Shown here one piece after another: positions 1-6,604 of a stretch of DNA of 14,010 nt. The translations under genes were made by a program, and so were the position numbers. The notes below the pieces were generated by a model. It ran no database searches. It had not been told where the DNA came from and saw only the letters and a program-made list of their open reading frames with translations. Source of the DNA: Candidatus Thorarchaeota archaeon (GTDB lineage: Archaea > Asgardarchaeota > Thorarchaeia > Thorarchaeales > Thorarchaeaceae); NCBI GenBank assembly GCA_023134215.1, contig JAGLUV010000033.1:1-14010 (forward strand), given 5' to 3'. Position 1 is the stretch's first letter; every line of letters starts with the position of its first letter.

Positions 1-1
1 A

Positions 2-1501
2 GGTAAGCCAATAGCATGCCACAAGTGCGGAGGTTATCTCCTTAGTGTGGACCAAATAGAGGATGATCCCAAGGTTGGCAAACATTTTGTATGCGCTTTC
101 TGTGGCACGCTTAATGTGATTGAAGGTGAAGTGATTGTTGCAGGTCATGATACTGACTTCGTGGTGATTCCACCACCTGACAAGACTGGAACTACAACCG
201 ACATGATAGCACCTGGTGGTCGATCATTTCTGGCACTGATTGACGTTTCAGGCTCGATGGCAGGTGCGAATCTTGCGGCAGTCAAACGAAGCCTAAATAC
301 TTCAATTGACAGTCTGGCTGCCAATTCCCCGGACACTCTTTTTGGACTGATTGAGTTCGAGAGCACGGTATTATCTCGAAACATGGAAACCGGAGAGGCA
401 ATTGAGTTACCGGTGAACTCCTTCCACAGTCTGGACATGATTATGGATAATGCCAAGAAACTGTTGGATCGCATAAAGATGGTGCCTGTGGGCAAGAACT
501 CTGCAAAGCTCAAGAAGCATGTCACAGCACTTCGAGACCAAGGTGGAACCGCACTGGGACCGGCTGTGGGAATGGCCTACGTCTTGGCGAAACATCGCAA
601 TGTTGACAGAGTTGTTCTCTTGACTGATGGTCTTGCGAATGAAGGAATTGGCGCGCTTGAGGGCTATCAGGTCACTCCCGCAAACAAGTACTACGAGAAC
701 ATGGGTCATATGTATCGAGAGATTGGCACAGCCCTAGATGTCGTGGGCATTGCATCCAGTTCAGGAATGGAACTAAAGACACTTGGTCTTCTTCCTGAGG
801 CCACAGGCGGTCAAATGTACTACGTGAAACCGAATGAACTCGATAGAAGTCTTTCCGCTCTAGCTGGCGCTTCACTCCTTGGTCGCGATGTTGAAGTCAA
901 GCTAATCACTCCGCTTGGTGTCAAGCTCAAGGATGCGTCCGGCGTTTCAAGAGCAGTAATCGAAGACTTCCAAAAGAGGAGTGAGGGCAAGATTGGCGTG
1001 GTTGGTGAGAATCACGAACTCTACTTCCAAGTAGAGCCTGAGGGTGAACTCAAGGTCGATGAGATTCCAATGCAAGTCCAAGTGACTTACACAGATGAAG
1101 CGGGAGCAAGACGTGTGCGAGCTGTGACGACCAAGCTGAAGGTCGCCAAGAAGGAGGCCGAGCTATTCGAAACCCTTGATCCGACCGTTGGAGCCACCTT
1201 TGTCACTCAGAAAGCTGGTGAAGATGCATTCCGTGGTGACAGAGCTAGGGGTAAGAGCCGCATCACTTCATTTCGATCCGCATTGAAGAAGAGATCTGGA
1301 ACCGCGTCCAAAGCTGTTCAGTTAAAGCTCAATAAGGTCGAGTCCGCGCTGGCGTCCGAGGAAGCCGAGATGGAGCGTCAAGAGATGACGATGAAAGCGG
1401 TTTCTGAAGCAGCTCCCTCAGCTGCAGCGGACGAGGTGTCAACTATGAACTTGGCACAGATGAAACGTAGCTCAAAGGACCTCTTTGAGGATGAGGAGTA
1501 G
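2..1501 (+). CDS. VWA-domain protein with N-terminal zinc ribbon, 5' partial
   Basis: The reading frame is open to the left edge with no start codon before GTG 47, so the gene begins outside the window. Numbering from the codon at base 2, residues C6-x2-C9 and C31-x2-C34 form a four-cysteine zinc ribbon. Starting at GTG 47 would cut this ribbon in half, so that GTG is not the real start. A von Willebrand factor A domain follows with all MIDAS parts: DVSGS at 81-85, the Thr at 183 in GGTALGP, and the Asp at 209 in LTDGLANEG. It should therefore bind a metal ion and a protein ligand. After a beta-rich region comes a charged, Ala/Glu-rich C-terminal tail of about 90 residues that looks helical and ends in acidic residues. 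There is no signal peptide in the visible part and no membrane segment. A specific role cannot be given; the partner is unknown. The next gene is 228 bases away, beyond a terminator-like hairpin. Confidence 0.85.
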   Translation, partial: GKPIACHKCGGYLLSVDQIEDDPKVGKHFVCAFCGTLNVIEGEVIVAGHDTDFVVIPPPDKTGTTTDMIAPGGRSFLALIDVSGSMAGANLAAVKRSLNTSIDSLAANSPDTLFGLIEFESTVLSRNMETGEAIELPVNSFHSLDMIMDNAKKLLDRIKMVPVGKNSAKLKKHVTALRDQGGTALGPAVGMAYVLAKHRNVDRVVLLTDGLANEGIGALEGYQVTPANKYYENMGHMYREIGTALDVVGIASSSGMELKTLGLLPEATGGQMYYVKPNELDRSLSALAGASLLGRDVEVKLITPLGVKLKDASGVSRAVIEDFQKRSEGKIGVVGENHELYFQVEPEGELKVDEIPMQVQVTYTDEAGARRVRAVTTKLKVAKKEAELFETLDPTVGATFVTQKAGEDAFRGDRARGKSRITSFRSALKKRSGTASKAVQLKLNKVESALASEEAEMERQEMTMKAVSEAAPSAAADEVSTMNLAQMKRSSKDLFEDEE

Positions 1502-1508
1502 TTCCTTT

Positions 1509-1558
1509 CCTGTGACGGCGTATTGCATCTCCTCGTCACAGGCGTTTCCTCTCTTTCT
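1509..1558 (+). terminator. Hairpin plus pyrimidine tract after the VWA gene
   Basis: CCTGTGACG (1509-1517) and CGTCACAGG (1534-1542) form a perfect 9-bp stem with a 16-base loop, 7 bases after the VWA stop codon. A T/C-rich stretch follows at 1543-1558. Archaeal termination depends mainly on T-rich tracts, so the stem may instead mark the mRNA 3' end. The position and perfect pairing are seen; the function is inferred. Confidence 0.5.
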
Positions 1559-1573
1559 GAACATCCAGTCTGG

Positions 1574-1580
1574 TAATATA
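1574..1580 (+). promoter_or_regulatory. Possible TATA box for the roadblock pair
   Basis: TAATATA sits in the 228-base gap between the VWA gene and the first roadblock gene and downstream of the terminator-like hairpin. It is the best TATA match there. Initiation about 25 bases downstream would give a leader of more than 100 bases, which is long, so confidence is modest. Confidence 0.3.
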
Positions 1581-1714
1581 CGGAGTCTTATTTTCCTCTC
1601 CGAGGGTCTAAACGAGAGTGCAATTGCGCAAAACGTCGTCATAACGCAGAGCACATCATCACAACTCTCAAATAGCAAACTGCGGCGTAGAGAGTGCAAA
1701 AAGGACAACTCCAG

Positions 1715-1720
1715 CGAGGA
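1715..1720 (+). promoter_or_regulatory. Ribosome binding site deciding the TTG 1730 start
   Basis: CGAGGA lies 9 bases before TTG 1730. The alternative GTG at 1694 has no comparable site and would add 12 residues ahead of the usual first helix of a roadblock domain. Confidence 0.45.
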
Positions 1721-1729
1721 TTCCATAGT

Positions 1730-2020
1730 TTGATAACCCAAGAGAAACTGCAATCGATTCTTTCCAAGCTGAAGGCCCAAGAAGGAATCAGAGGTGTGGT
1801 AGTGACAACAATGGAGGGTCTCCCGCTGAGCAGTGACTTGGATGCAGCAACAACTGAGAATGTAGCTGCAATCATAACCTCTCTCGTCGGCAAGGCACTT
1901 GATGCCGTGAATGAGATGAAAGAGGGAACACTGTCATTCCTGACTCTCGATACGTCGCAGGGTCAAATCAACATCGCACCGAACGAAAAAGAGGGTTTGA
2001 TATTAGTAGTCCTAAAATAG
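1730..2020 (+). CDS. Roadblock/LC7 domain protein (first of three)
   Basis: This is a 96-residue protein made of a single roadblock/LC7 fold: helix 1 (LQSILSKLKAQEG), strand RGVVVTTMEGLPLSS, a long helix after TTENVAAIITSLVGKAL, then beta strands ending in GLILVVLK. The pattern 'G(V/A)-VVTTMEGLPL' is typical of archaeal roadblock proteins and of MglB. Such proteins form dimers or larger plates that bind small Ras-like GTPases and can act as their GAP or scaffold. The final helix seen in many family members is short or missing, giving a minimal version. Start TTG 1730 is chosen over GTG 1694 because of ribosome-site spacing and domain fit. The next roadblock gene starts 24 bases downstream, so the two are probably co-transcribed. 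The partner GTPase is probably the one encoded at 2678, which is inference from proximity. Confidence 0.8.
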   Translation: MITQEKLQSILSKLKAQEGIRGVVVTTMEGLPLSSDLDAATTENVAAIITSLVGKALDAVNEMKEGTLSFLTLDTSQGQINIAPNEKEGLILVVLK

Positions 2021-2032
2021 AAAGAAGTGAAA

Positions 2033-2038
2033 GAGGGT
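2033..2038 (+). promoter_or_regulatory. Ribosome binding site deciding the ATG 2045 start
   Basis: GAGGGT lies 6 bases before ATG 2045, a good archaeal spacing. The in-frame GTG at 2027 lies upstream of this site and is rejected as start. Confidence 0.55.
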
Positions 2039-2044
2039 AATGGC

Positions 2045-2512
2045 ATGACCGATCCAAAAGGTTTCGACAGGATTCTAACCGAGATAATTCGTCAAGATAA
2101 GGGAATCAAGAAGGTGATTCTCGTTGACAGAACAGGACTCACAATAGCAAACGTCAGTAAGCTAAGCTATTACCCCGTCGATGTTGATTCCATCGGTGCG
2201 ATTGCTAGTGCGGTGTTTGCTGCAAGTGAGGAGCAGGGCAATAACCTTCAGATTGGAACGCTGGAGATAGTCACATCTGAGTTTTCAGAAGGCAAAATAT
2301 TCGCTTCAGCATGCGGCAAGGGCGTTCTCTGTGTTGTGTCTGAAGCCGAGGTTAACATAGGCTTGATCCGTCTTGTTATGAAGAAGCAGGGCGCACAGTT
2401 GGCTGAGGAACTTGACAAGTTCTTGGCAGTAGAGGCATCCGCACCAGCCAAGGATCGCGAGCTTGATGAGGAGGACTTGAAGTCTGCCTTGGCTGAGCTC
2501 GAGCGCGTGTAG
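2045..2512 (+). CDS. Roadblock/LC7 domain protein with charged C-terminal tail (second of three)
   Basis: This is a 155-residue protein. Residues 1 to about 120 form a roadblock/LC7 domain: helix FDRILTEIIRQDKGI, strand KKVILVDRTGLTIANVS, a long helix around VDSIGAIASAVFAASEEQG, then strands through GVLCVVSEAEVNIGLIRLVMKK and a full final helix. The last 20 or so residues form an acidic/charged tail (RELDEEDLKSALAELE) that is predicted helical and is not part of the usual domain. Such a tail could be a partner-binding helix (inference). It differs clearly in sequence from the first and third roadblock proteins, so these are not recent duplicates. Start ATG 2045 is supported by a well-spaced ribosome site. 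Together with the preceding gene it makes a likely two-gene transcript. It may pair as a heterodimer with either of the other roadblock proteins. Confidence 0.8.
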   Translation: MTDPKGFDRILTEIIRQDKGIKKVILVDRTGLTIANVSKLSYYPVDVDSIGAIASAVFAASEEQGNNLQIGTLEIVTSEFSEGKIFASACGKGVLCVVSEAEVNIGLIRLVMKKQGAQLAEELDKFLAVEASAPAKDRELDEEDLKSALAELERV

Positions 2513-2677
2513 GAATATCCATACTTCGACATGCATTAAGGGCCAAGGCATCCATCGTGCCACAAAGCCTTTTATGAGACATGAATATTATCCACTTAGC
2601 CTCCCAAGGCAGGGCACCCGCCTGGTGAAGTTGAGGCTGACCTAGGCCATTAACGAATCGTTCAAGGTGTTGGAACA

Positions 2678-3241
2678 TTGAGGAAGGACGACAAGGGACG
2701 TATACATCTCAAGCTAGTCTTTTACGGACCATCCCTTGGAGGCAAAACAACCGCACTTCGTTGGCTCTACGGAAAAGTTGAGGGCCTGCAAAAGGGAGAA
2801 TTCACAGCCATCGAAGACGAAACCAATCGCACACTCTTCTTCGACTACGTTCCGATGAGTGCGGGTGGTCGTGTGCTATTTGATGTATTTACAGTCGCAG
2901 GCCAGAAGAGACACAGACACCAGCGAAAAGTGGTTCTCCAAGGCACTGACGGCATTTTGTTTGTCGCGGATTCCGCTCCTGACCAGAGGGATGAAAACAT
3001 GGAGAGCTTTGAGGAGCTCAAACTTTTCCTGGGGAACGCGTTAGGGCGTGAGGTTCCCATAGTGGTCATGCTGAACAAGCGAGACCTACCAAACAGGATG
3101 TCCCGTGATGAGATGCTGGATCTCTTGGGACTTGGAGGCAATGTACCAATATACGAAACAATTGCTGTACAGGGCGTGGGAGTTAAAAGAGCGTTTCAAG
3201 CAATAGCTCGAGAGGTCATTCTGAAACGCATGTACAAGTAA
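2678..3241 (+). CDS. MglA-like small Ras-superfamily GTPase
   Basis: This 187-residue protein is a complete small GTPase without membrane anchor or long extension. G1/P-loop is GPSLGGKT at 17-24. The stretch ETNRTLFFDYVP (48-59) matches the MglA switch I and following strand, where TLFFDF-P is characteristic. G3 is TVAGQ at 72-76, and G4 is NKRD at 133-136, giving guanine specificity. As in MglA, the G3 Asp of DxxGQ is replaced by Thr while the Gln is kept. The Asp change is therefore a family trait, not damage. MglA proteins switch between GTP and GDP forms and are controlled by the roadblock protein MglB; in Myxococcus the pair sets cell polarity. The TTG start at 2678 has a GGTG site 8 bases upstream (2666-2669). 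The third roadblock gene starts 11 bases after the stop, so the two are almost certainly one operon. The effector and cellular process here are unknown. Rag/Arf-like roles are possible but the motifs fit MglA better. Confidence 0.85.
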   Translation: MRKDDKGRIHLKLVFYGPSLGGKTTALRWLYGKVEGLQKGEFTAIEDETNRTLFFDYVPMSAGGRVLFDVFTVAGQKRHRHQRKVVLQGTDGILFVADSAPDQRDENMESFEELKLFLGNALGREVPIVVMLNKRDLPNRMSRDEMLDLLGLGGNVPIYETIAVQGVGVKRAFQAIAREVILKRMYK

Positions 3242-3252
3242 GGTGACGCAAG

Positions 3253-3624
3253 ATGACTGAAACACGCGGTGACACACTCGAAGGCGTTATAAACGAGCTG
3301 CAGGGCAGCATTCCTGAGATTGAAGCTTGTGCAATAGTGAGTGTAGAGGGCCTCCCGATTGTTTCGGCCTTGCCAATGGACGTTGATGAGGCAAAGGTTG
3401 CTGCTATGACTGCTGCAATGCTCACTCTCGGTGAGAAGGCCGCGATTGAGCTTGGAAAAGGAACCCTTGAGCAGGTCAATGTTAAAGGTGTAGATGGATG
3501 GCTGCTAGTCGTTTCAGCAGGATTGAATGCATGCCTGACTGTATCGACCACAGCCAATGCGAAGCTCGGACTCATCTTTCTCGACATGAAACGCGCAGCT
3601 GACAAGATTGCGACCATGATATAG
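3253..3624 (+). CDS. Roadblock/LC7 domain protein, operon partner of the GTPase (third of three)
   Basis: This 123-residue protein is a canonical archaeal roadblock/LC7 domain: helix TLEGVINELQGSIPEI, strand EACAIVSVEGLPIVSALP, long helix DEAKVAAMTAAMLTLGEKAAIEL, strands EQVNVKGVDGWLLVVSAG and NACLTVSTT, and a final helix ending at KIATMI. It is the closest of the three to the MglB-like consensus. It starts 11 bases after the GTPase stop with GGTGA (3242-3246) 6 bases ahead of ATG 3253, so translation is probably linked. The arrangement suggests it is the direct regulator (GAP or scaffold) of the GTPase; this is inference from gene order and from known MglA-MglB pairs. Confidence 0.85.
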   Translation: MTETRGDTLEGVINELQGSIPEIEACAIVSVEGLPIVSALPMDVDEAKVAAMTAAMLTLGEKAAIELGKGTLEQVNVKGVDGWLLVVSAGLNACLTVSTTANAKLGLIFLDMKRAADKIATMI

Positions 3625-3633
3625 TACTAGTAC
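3624..3633. repeat. 10-bp palindrome GTACTAGTAC
   Basis: This perfect palindrome overlaps the last base of the preceding stop codon and directly abuts the TATA-like element of the prenyltransferase gene. The position would suit an operator or BRE-region regulator site. A single 10-bp palindrome is also expected by chance in a few hundred to a thousand bases, so the functional reading is weak. Confidence 0.3.
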
Positions 3634-3640
3634 ATATAAT
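3634..3640 (+). promoter_or_regulatory. TATA box for the cis-prenyltransferase gene
   Basis: ATATAAT lies about 65 bases before the TTG 3703 start. Initiation about 25 bases downstream would give a leader of roughly 40 bases carrying the GGAGTGA ribosome site. It separates this gene from the GTPase/roadblock transcript. Confidence 0.4.
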
Positions 3641-3687
3641 TCTCCAGCACCAAGCTAATTAGAGCATCCAGACAAAAGTCATACAGC

Positions 3688-3694
3688 GGAGTGA
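3688..3694 (+). promoter_or_regulatory. Ribosome binding site deciding the TTG 3703 start
   Basis: GGAGTGA is a near-perfect Shine-Dalgarno match with 8 bases to TTG 3703. The upstream GTG at 3691 lies inside this motif, which argues against it as start. Confidence 0.5.
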
Positions 3695-3702
3695 TTATCC
3701 AA

Positions 3703-4470
3703 TTGAATTTCGTCGGCCCCGTGTACAGGCTCTATGAGTACTTTCTTTATCGGCAATTGAAAAAAGAGAATGCTCCACGACACGTCGGGATTATACTAGA
3801 TGGTAATCGTCGCTATGCCCGGCAGCACGGGTATGATGTTCCGTGGCTTGGTCATCACAAGGGCGGACAGAAAGTCATGGAAGTCCTAAAGATTCTCTGG
3901 GAGGCTGGAGTCAAGGTATGCACGCTTTATGCATTCTCTGTGGAAAACTTTGAGAGGAATGCTGACGAAGTCGATGAAATCATGCGTGTTCTGAAGGAGA
4001 AGTTCGCAGAGGTTGTTGATAATCCGGATATCCAACGCTACAAGGTACGAATCAGAGCAATTGGAAGGATGGACCTTCTTCCCGAGGATCTGCAGGTAGT
4101 GATCACGGAAGCCGAAGATAGGACCAAAGACTTCAGTGACTACACGCTCAACGTTGCAGTTGGCTACTCCGGAAGGGCAGAGCTTGTCGATGCAGTCAAG
4201 GCTATCGGTGAGAAAATCGGGCAAGGTGAGATGAGTATCTCCGATATTAACGAGGATCTCATTGAGAGTCATCTTTACACAAATGGCATTCCTGACCCCG
4301 ATTTAATCATTAGAACTTCTGGTGAGGAACGACTATCCGGATTCCTCTTGTGGCAGTCAGCCTATTCGGAATTGTACTTCGCCCAGGTGTACTGGCCTGC
4401 AGTAAGACGGATAGACATCTGGCGTGCTCTGCGATCTTATGAACGCAGGTCAAGAAGATATGGTAAGTGA
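3703..4470 (+). CDS. uppS: Cis-prenyltransferase (polyprenyl diphosphate synthase, UppS family)
   Basis: The enzyme adds isopentenyl diphosphate units in cis to an allylic primer to make the long polyprenyl (dolichol-type) carrier lipid used in archaeal protein glycosylation. With the TTG 3703 start it has 255 residues, normal for the family. Motif HVGIILDGNRRYAR (27-40) carries the catalytic Asp33 and the diphosphate-binding Asn/Arg residues. YAFSVENFER (76-85) is the conserved loop. RTSGEERLSGFLLWQ (194-208) and SELYF (212-216) complete the substrate and Mg2+ site, with Arg194, Arg200 and Glu213 present. The N-terminal YRLYEYFLYRQLK stretch is an amphipathic membrane-contacting helix as in archaeal members. 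The N-terminal start could also be GTG 3691 (four more residues). Chain length cannot be read from the sequence. There is no functional link visible to the roadblock genes upstream other than orientation. Confidence 0.93.
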   Translation: MNFVGPVYRLYEYFLYRQLKKENAPRHVGIILDGNRRYARQHGYDVPWLGHHKGGQKVMEVLKILWEAGVKVCTLYAFSVENFERNADEVDEIMRVLKEKFAEVVDNPDIQRYKVRIRAIGRMDLLPEDLQVVITEAEDRTKDFSDYTLNVAVGYSGRAELVDAVKAIGEKIGQGEMSISDINEDLIESHLYTNGIPDPDLIIRTSGEERLSGFLLWQSAYSELYFAQVYWPAVRRIDIWRALRSYERRSRRYGK

Positions 4471-4514
4471 CACGTACAGTTCTCCTCAGTTACCCGCTGG
4501 TCTTACAAGGTTTC

Positions 4515-4521
4515 ATTTAAT
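4515..4521 (+). promoter_or_regulatory. Possible TATA box for the unrecognised 415-residue protein gene
   Basis: ATTTAAT is the best TATA match in the 72-base gap after uppS. Initiation about 25 bases downstream falls close to GTG 4543, so either the message is leaderless or the true start lies further in (ATG 4564 or TTG 4594). Confidence 0.35.
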
Positions 4522-4542
4522 CAAGACCATAGTGAGTGGCCA

Positions 4543-5790
4543 GTGCACACTAGACTCAGCACGATGCACGCATCGATAGGAGAATGTGGAGTCTTGACTA
4601 GGAAACCAGTCGACGTCTATCGCGGCCTGATTATGGTTCGTTTCGATCGTGAAACACCCCCACGCATGGAAGCTGTTATTGGGCGGTTCTCGGATCAGGA
4701 GCTTGCTGGTGAGAGGCTCTCCACACATCTCACGAGATTCTTGGGTTTATGGTCCAGACTCGCAGCCTATCTTGACTCACGAGAGGTGGCTGGTCTTGAG
4801 GATCTCACAATGTCTGTCGATGTTCTTGACTACTTCACGTCAACAACCAAGTGGTGGACAATGACTCGAGAGAAGCCATGGCTCATTATGAGACCGCCCT
4901 CACGCGACCCTCGAGAGTTCATGAAATCGATTGATTCCCTTCAAGTCGATGCTCCCACTCTAGGTAGAATATCTGGTGCCACAGATAAACTCCTCAGCTT
5001 CCTCGAAGAACACAATTTGGCTAACGCAAATGCGCGTTCAGAGTTATGCGCAACCATCAGATCCACGTGGACACTCTTGAGCGCGTTTATGTGCAAAAGT
5101 CAGGGACGGAACATCACCATTGAAGCGGATTTCGAGGTCGCTTATGATATTGTTCGCGTTCTTCTATTCTACATATCATTGAATGATTTTAGAGCTCTTA
5201 CGGCCGTCAGAACCCTGGCAACCAATCCAAAGCTTCCAGCGGCAGCTAGGATTGGGTTTTCACCTGGATTCGAGCATCAGTTAGATTCCTCAGTGGCTGC
5301 ACGCTTGGAACGTCTGCATGGGGGTCGTTTGGCACCATTACTGCTGTCCGCACCAGGTTCGTCACGAACGATTCTGACCAATTCATTGAGGCTTCTCGGT
5401 CAACTTCAGGCGGCTGACATGGGTTTGACTCGCATCGACGAAGAACACTATGACTCGATTATAATGGGGGCAATTGGAACGCTTGAGAGAACCGGGGTTT
5501 CTCCTACACTACTTGGTGATGAGAGAGCTGCCCTTAACCTCTTCAATAGACTCAGGCCAGAAGAGGGGATTCCTGAGCTACTCAATCTAATGATTCGTAG
5601 GCTTGAAGGACTCATTGTAGACTCAACTGGCAACAGAGACTTCTTACTTCAGTATGCTCGGCTGGTTCCGCGGCTTGTTGCCCTCCTGCTTCTTCTAGCA
5701 AGTGGCACTAAAACATCATCGGAGTATGGATTGCAGGATGCTGATCTCAAGAGAGGTCTGATACTGTTCAACGCATTACTCGAAGATTAG
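4543..5790 (+). CDS. Unrecognised protein, about 400 residues
   Basis: I do not recognise this protein. It has up to 415 residues, is soluble by appearance and largely helical, with leucine-rich stretches (for example LLSFLEEHNLANANARSEL, and LVPRLVALLLLLASG near the C terminus, which could be a hydrophobic core helix rather than a membrane segment). There is no nucleotide-binding loop, Cys cluster, zinc site or obvious catalytic motif. A Trp-Trp pair (KWWTMTREKPWLIMRPPS) stands out in the first third. Composition and codon use look like the neighbours, and the frame is intact for 1.2 kb, so it is a real gene. The start is uncertain: GTG 4543, ATG 4564 or TTG 4594. The last has AGGAGA (4578-4583) 10 bases upstream and fits the TATA position well, giving 398 residues. 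Its stop is 5 bases from the convergent stop of the next gene. Confidence 0.7.
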   Translation: MHTRLSTMHASIGECGVLTRKPVDVYRGLIMVRFDRETPPRMEAVIGRFSDQELAGERLSTHLTRFLGLWSRLAAYLDSREVAGLEDLTMSVDVLDYFTSTTKWWTMTREKPWLIMRPPSRDPREFMKSIDSLQVDAPTLGRISGATDKLLSFLEEHNLANANARSELCATIRSTWTLLSAFMCKSQGRNITIEADFEVAYDIVRVLLFYISLNDFRALTAVRTLATNPKLPAAARIGFSPGFEHQLDSSVAARLERLHGGRLAPLLLSAPGSSRTILTNSLRLLGQLQAADMGLTRIDEEHYDSIIMGAIGTLERTGVSPTLLGDERAALNLFNRLRPEEGIPELLNLMIRRLEGLIVDSTGNRDFLLQYARLVPRLVALLLLLASGTKTSSEYGLQDADLKRGLILFNALLED

Positions 5791-5795
5791 AGAAT

Positions 5796-6524
5796 CTATT
5801 CTTTTCCGCTCTCAATGATGATACGGGCGTCAACCACGAGTGCACCTTTACCATTCTCGTAGACAAAAGTGGGGTTGCAGTCCAACTCTATGATTTCCGG
5901 ATTCTGTTCTACCATCTTGGAAACCTTTAGGATTACGTCTACGAGCGCATCAACATCGCGTGGTGACTCGCCTCGTACTCCATCTAGGATTTTTGCTGCT
6001 TTTATCTCACTTACCATCTCACGAGCATCAATCTCGGTCATCGGAATGAGCCTGAATGTGACATCTTTTAGAACTTCCACGAATATGCCTCCAAGCCCGA
6101 ACATCAGAGCATGACCAAATTGGGGGTCGCGCGTCACTCCGACTATGACCTCTGTTCCCATGTCCGCGAAATCCGAGATGAAGACTCCACGACTTAGGTC
6201 CACATCAACGCCTTCCTTCTTCCCGTAATTCTTTGCGTTCTTCATTATCTCTTGGTAAGCCTCTCTCACTTGTGCTTCATCCTTGAGATTGATCTTTACG
6301 CCACCCGCATCTGACTTGTGTAGAATATCCTTCGACAGAATCTTCAAGACAACTGGGAATCCTATCACCTTTGCCCTCTTTGCGGCTTCATCTTCTGTGG
6401 CCGCAGTGTCGTATGGTGGGATTGGTATTCCGTACTCCTTCATTATGTCCTTTGCTTCATGTTCTAGAACAAAGGTTCTACCCTCGGCAAGGGCAGTCTT
6501 GAATATCTTCTTGGCGACTTTCAT
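5796..6524 (-). CDS. acdB: ADP-forming acetyl/acyl-CoA synthetase, beta subunit (ATP-grasp)
   Basis: ADP-forming acyl-CoA synthetase turns acetyl-CoA (or another acyl-CoA), ADP and phosphate into acid, CoA and ATP. It is the usual archaeal route for energy conservation from fermentation of sugars, peptides or amino acids. This 242-residue protein is the size of a separate beta subunit. It starts with the helix EHEAKDIMKEYGIPIPPY, followed by the ATP-grasp strand PVVLKILS. The motif ILHKSDAGGV (67-76) contains His69, which matches the beta-subunit phosphohistidine. Later come FGLGGIFVEVLKDVTFRLIP (142-161), shared with the family, and the C-terminal ELDCNP motif (metal/nucleotide binding). No alpha subunit (CoA-binding and CoA-ligase domains) is encoded in the window, so it must lie elsewhere. 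ATG 6524 is preceded by a purine-rich stretch and a clear TATA box. Confidence 0.9.
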   Translation of the reverse strand: MKVAKKIFKTALAEGRTFVLEHEAKDIMKEYGIPIPPYDTAATEDEAAKRAKVIGFPVVLKILSKDILHKSDAGGVKINLKDEAQVREAYQEIMKNAKNYGKKEGVDVDLSRGVFISDFADMGTEVIVGVTRDPQFGHALMFGLGGIFVEVLKDVTFRLIPMTEIDAREMVSEIKAAKILDGVRGESPRDVDALVDVILKVSKMVEQNPEIIELDCNPTFVYENGKGALVVDARIIIESGKE

Positions 6525-6567
6525 CTCTCTATCAGGCCTCGGACTCTTGATTTGCTAACTCCACTCC

Positions 6568-6577
6568 TATTTAAAAT
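6568..6577 (-). promoter_or_regulatory. Archaeal TATA box for acdB
   Basis: On the minus strand TTTTAAATA, preceded by the purine-rich GCTGAAGAA stretch as a BRE-like element, lies about 45 bases before ATG 6524. Initiation 25 bases downstream gives a short leader of about 20 bases. This is the best promoter in the window. Confidence 0.6.
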
Positions 6578-6604
6578 TCTTCAGCATCGACTGTTCTCAT
6601 GAAC

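Noticed and set aside
47..49. GTG 47 as the start of the VWA gene
   Set aside because: The frame is open upstream and codes CHKC, the first half of a zinc ribbon completed by CAFC, so the real start is outside the window.
1485..1733. 82-codon plus-strand frame after the VWA gene
   Set aside because: It overlaps the VWA end, the hairpin and the roadblock leader, with a low-complexity serine-rich product and no support.
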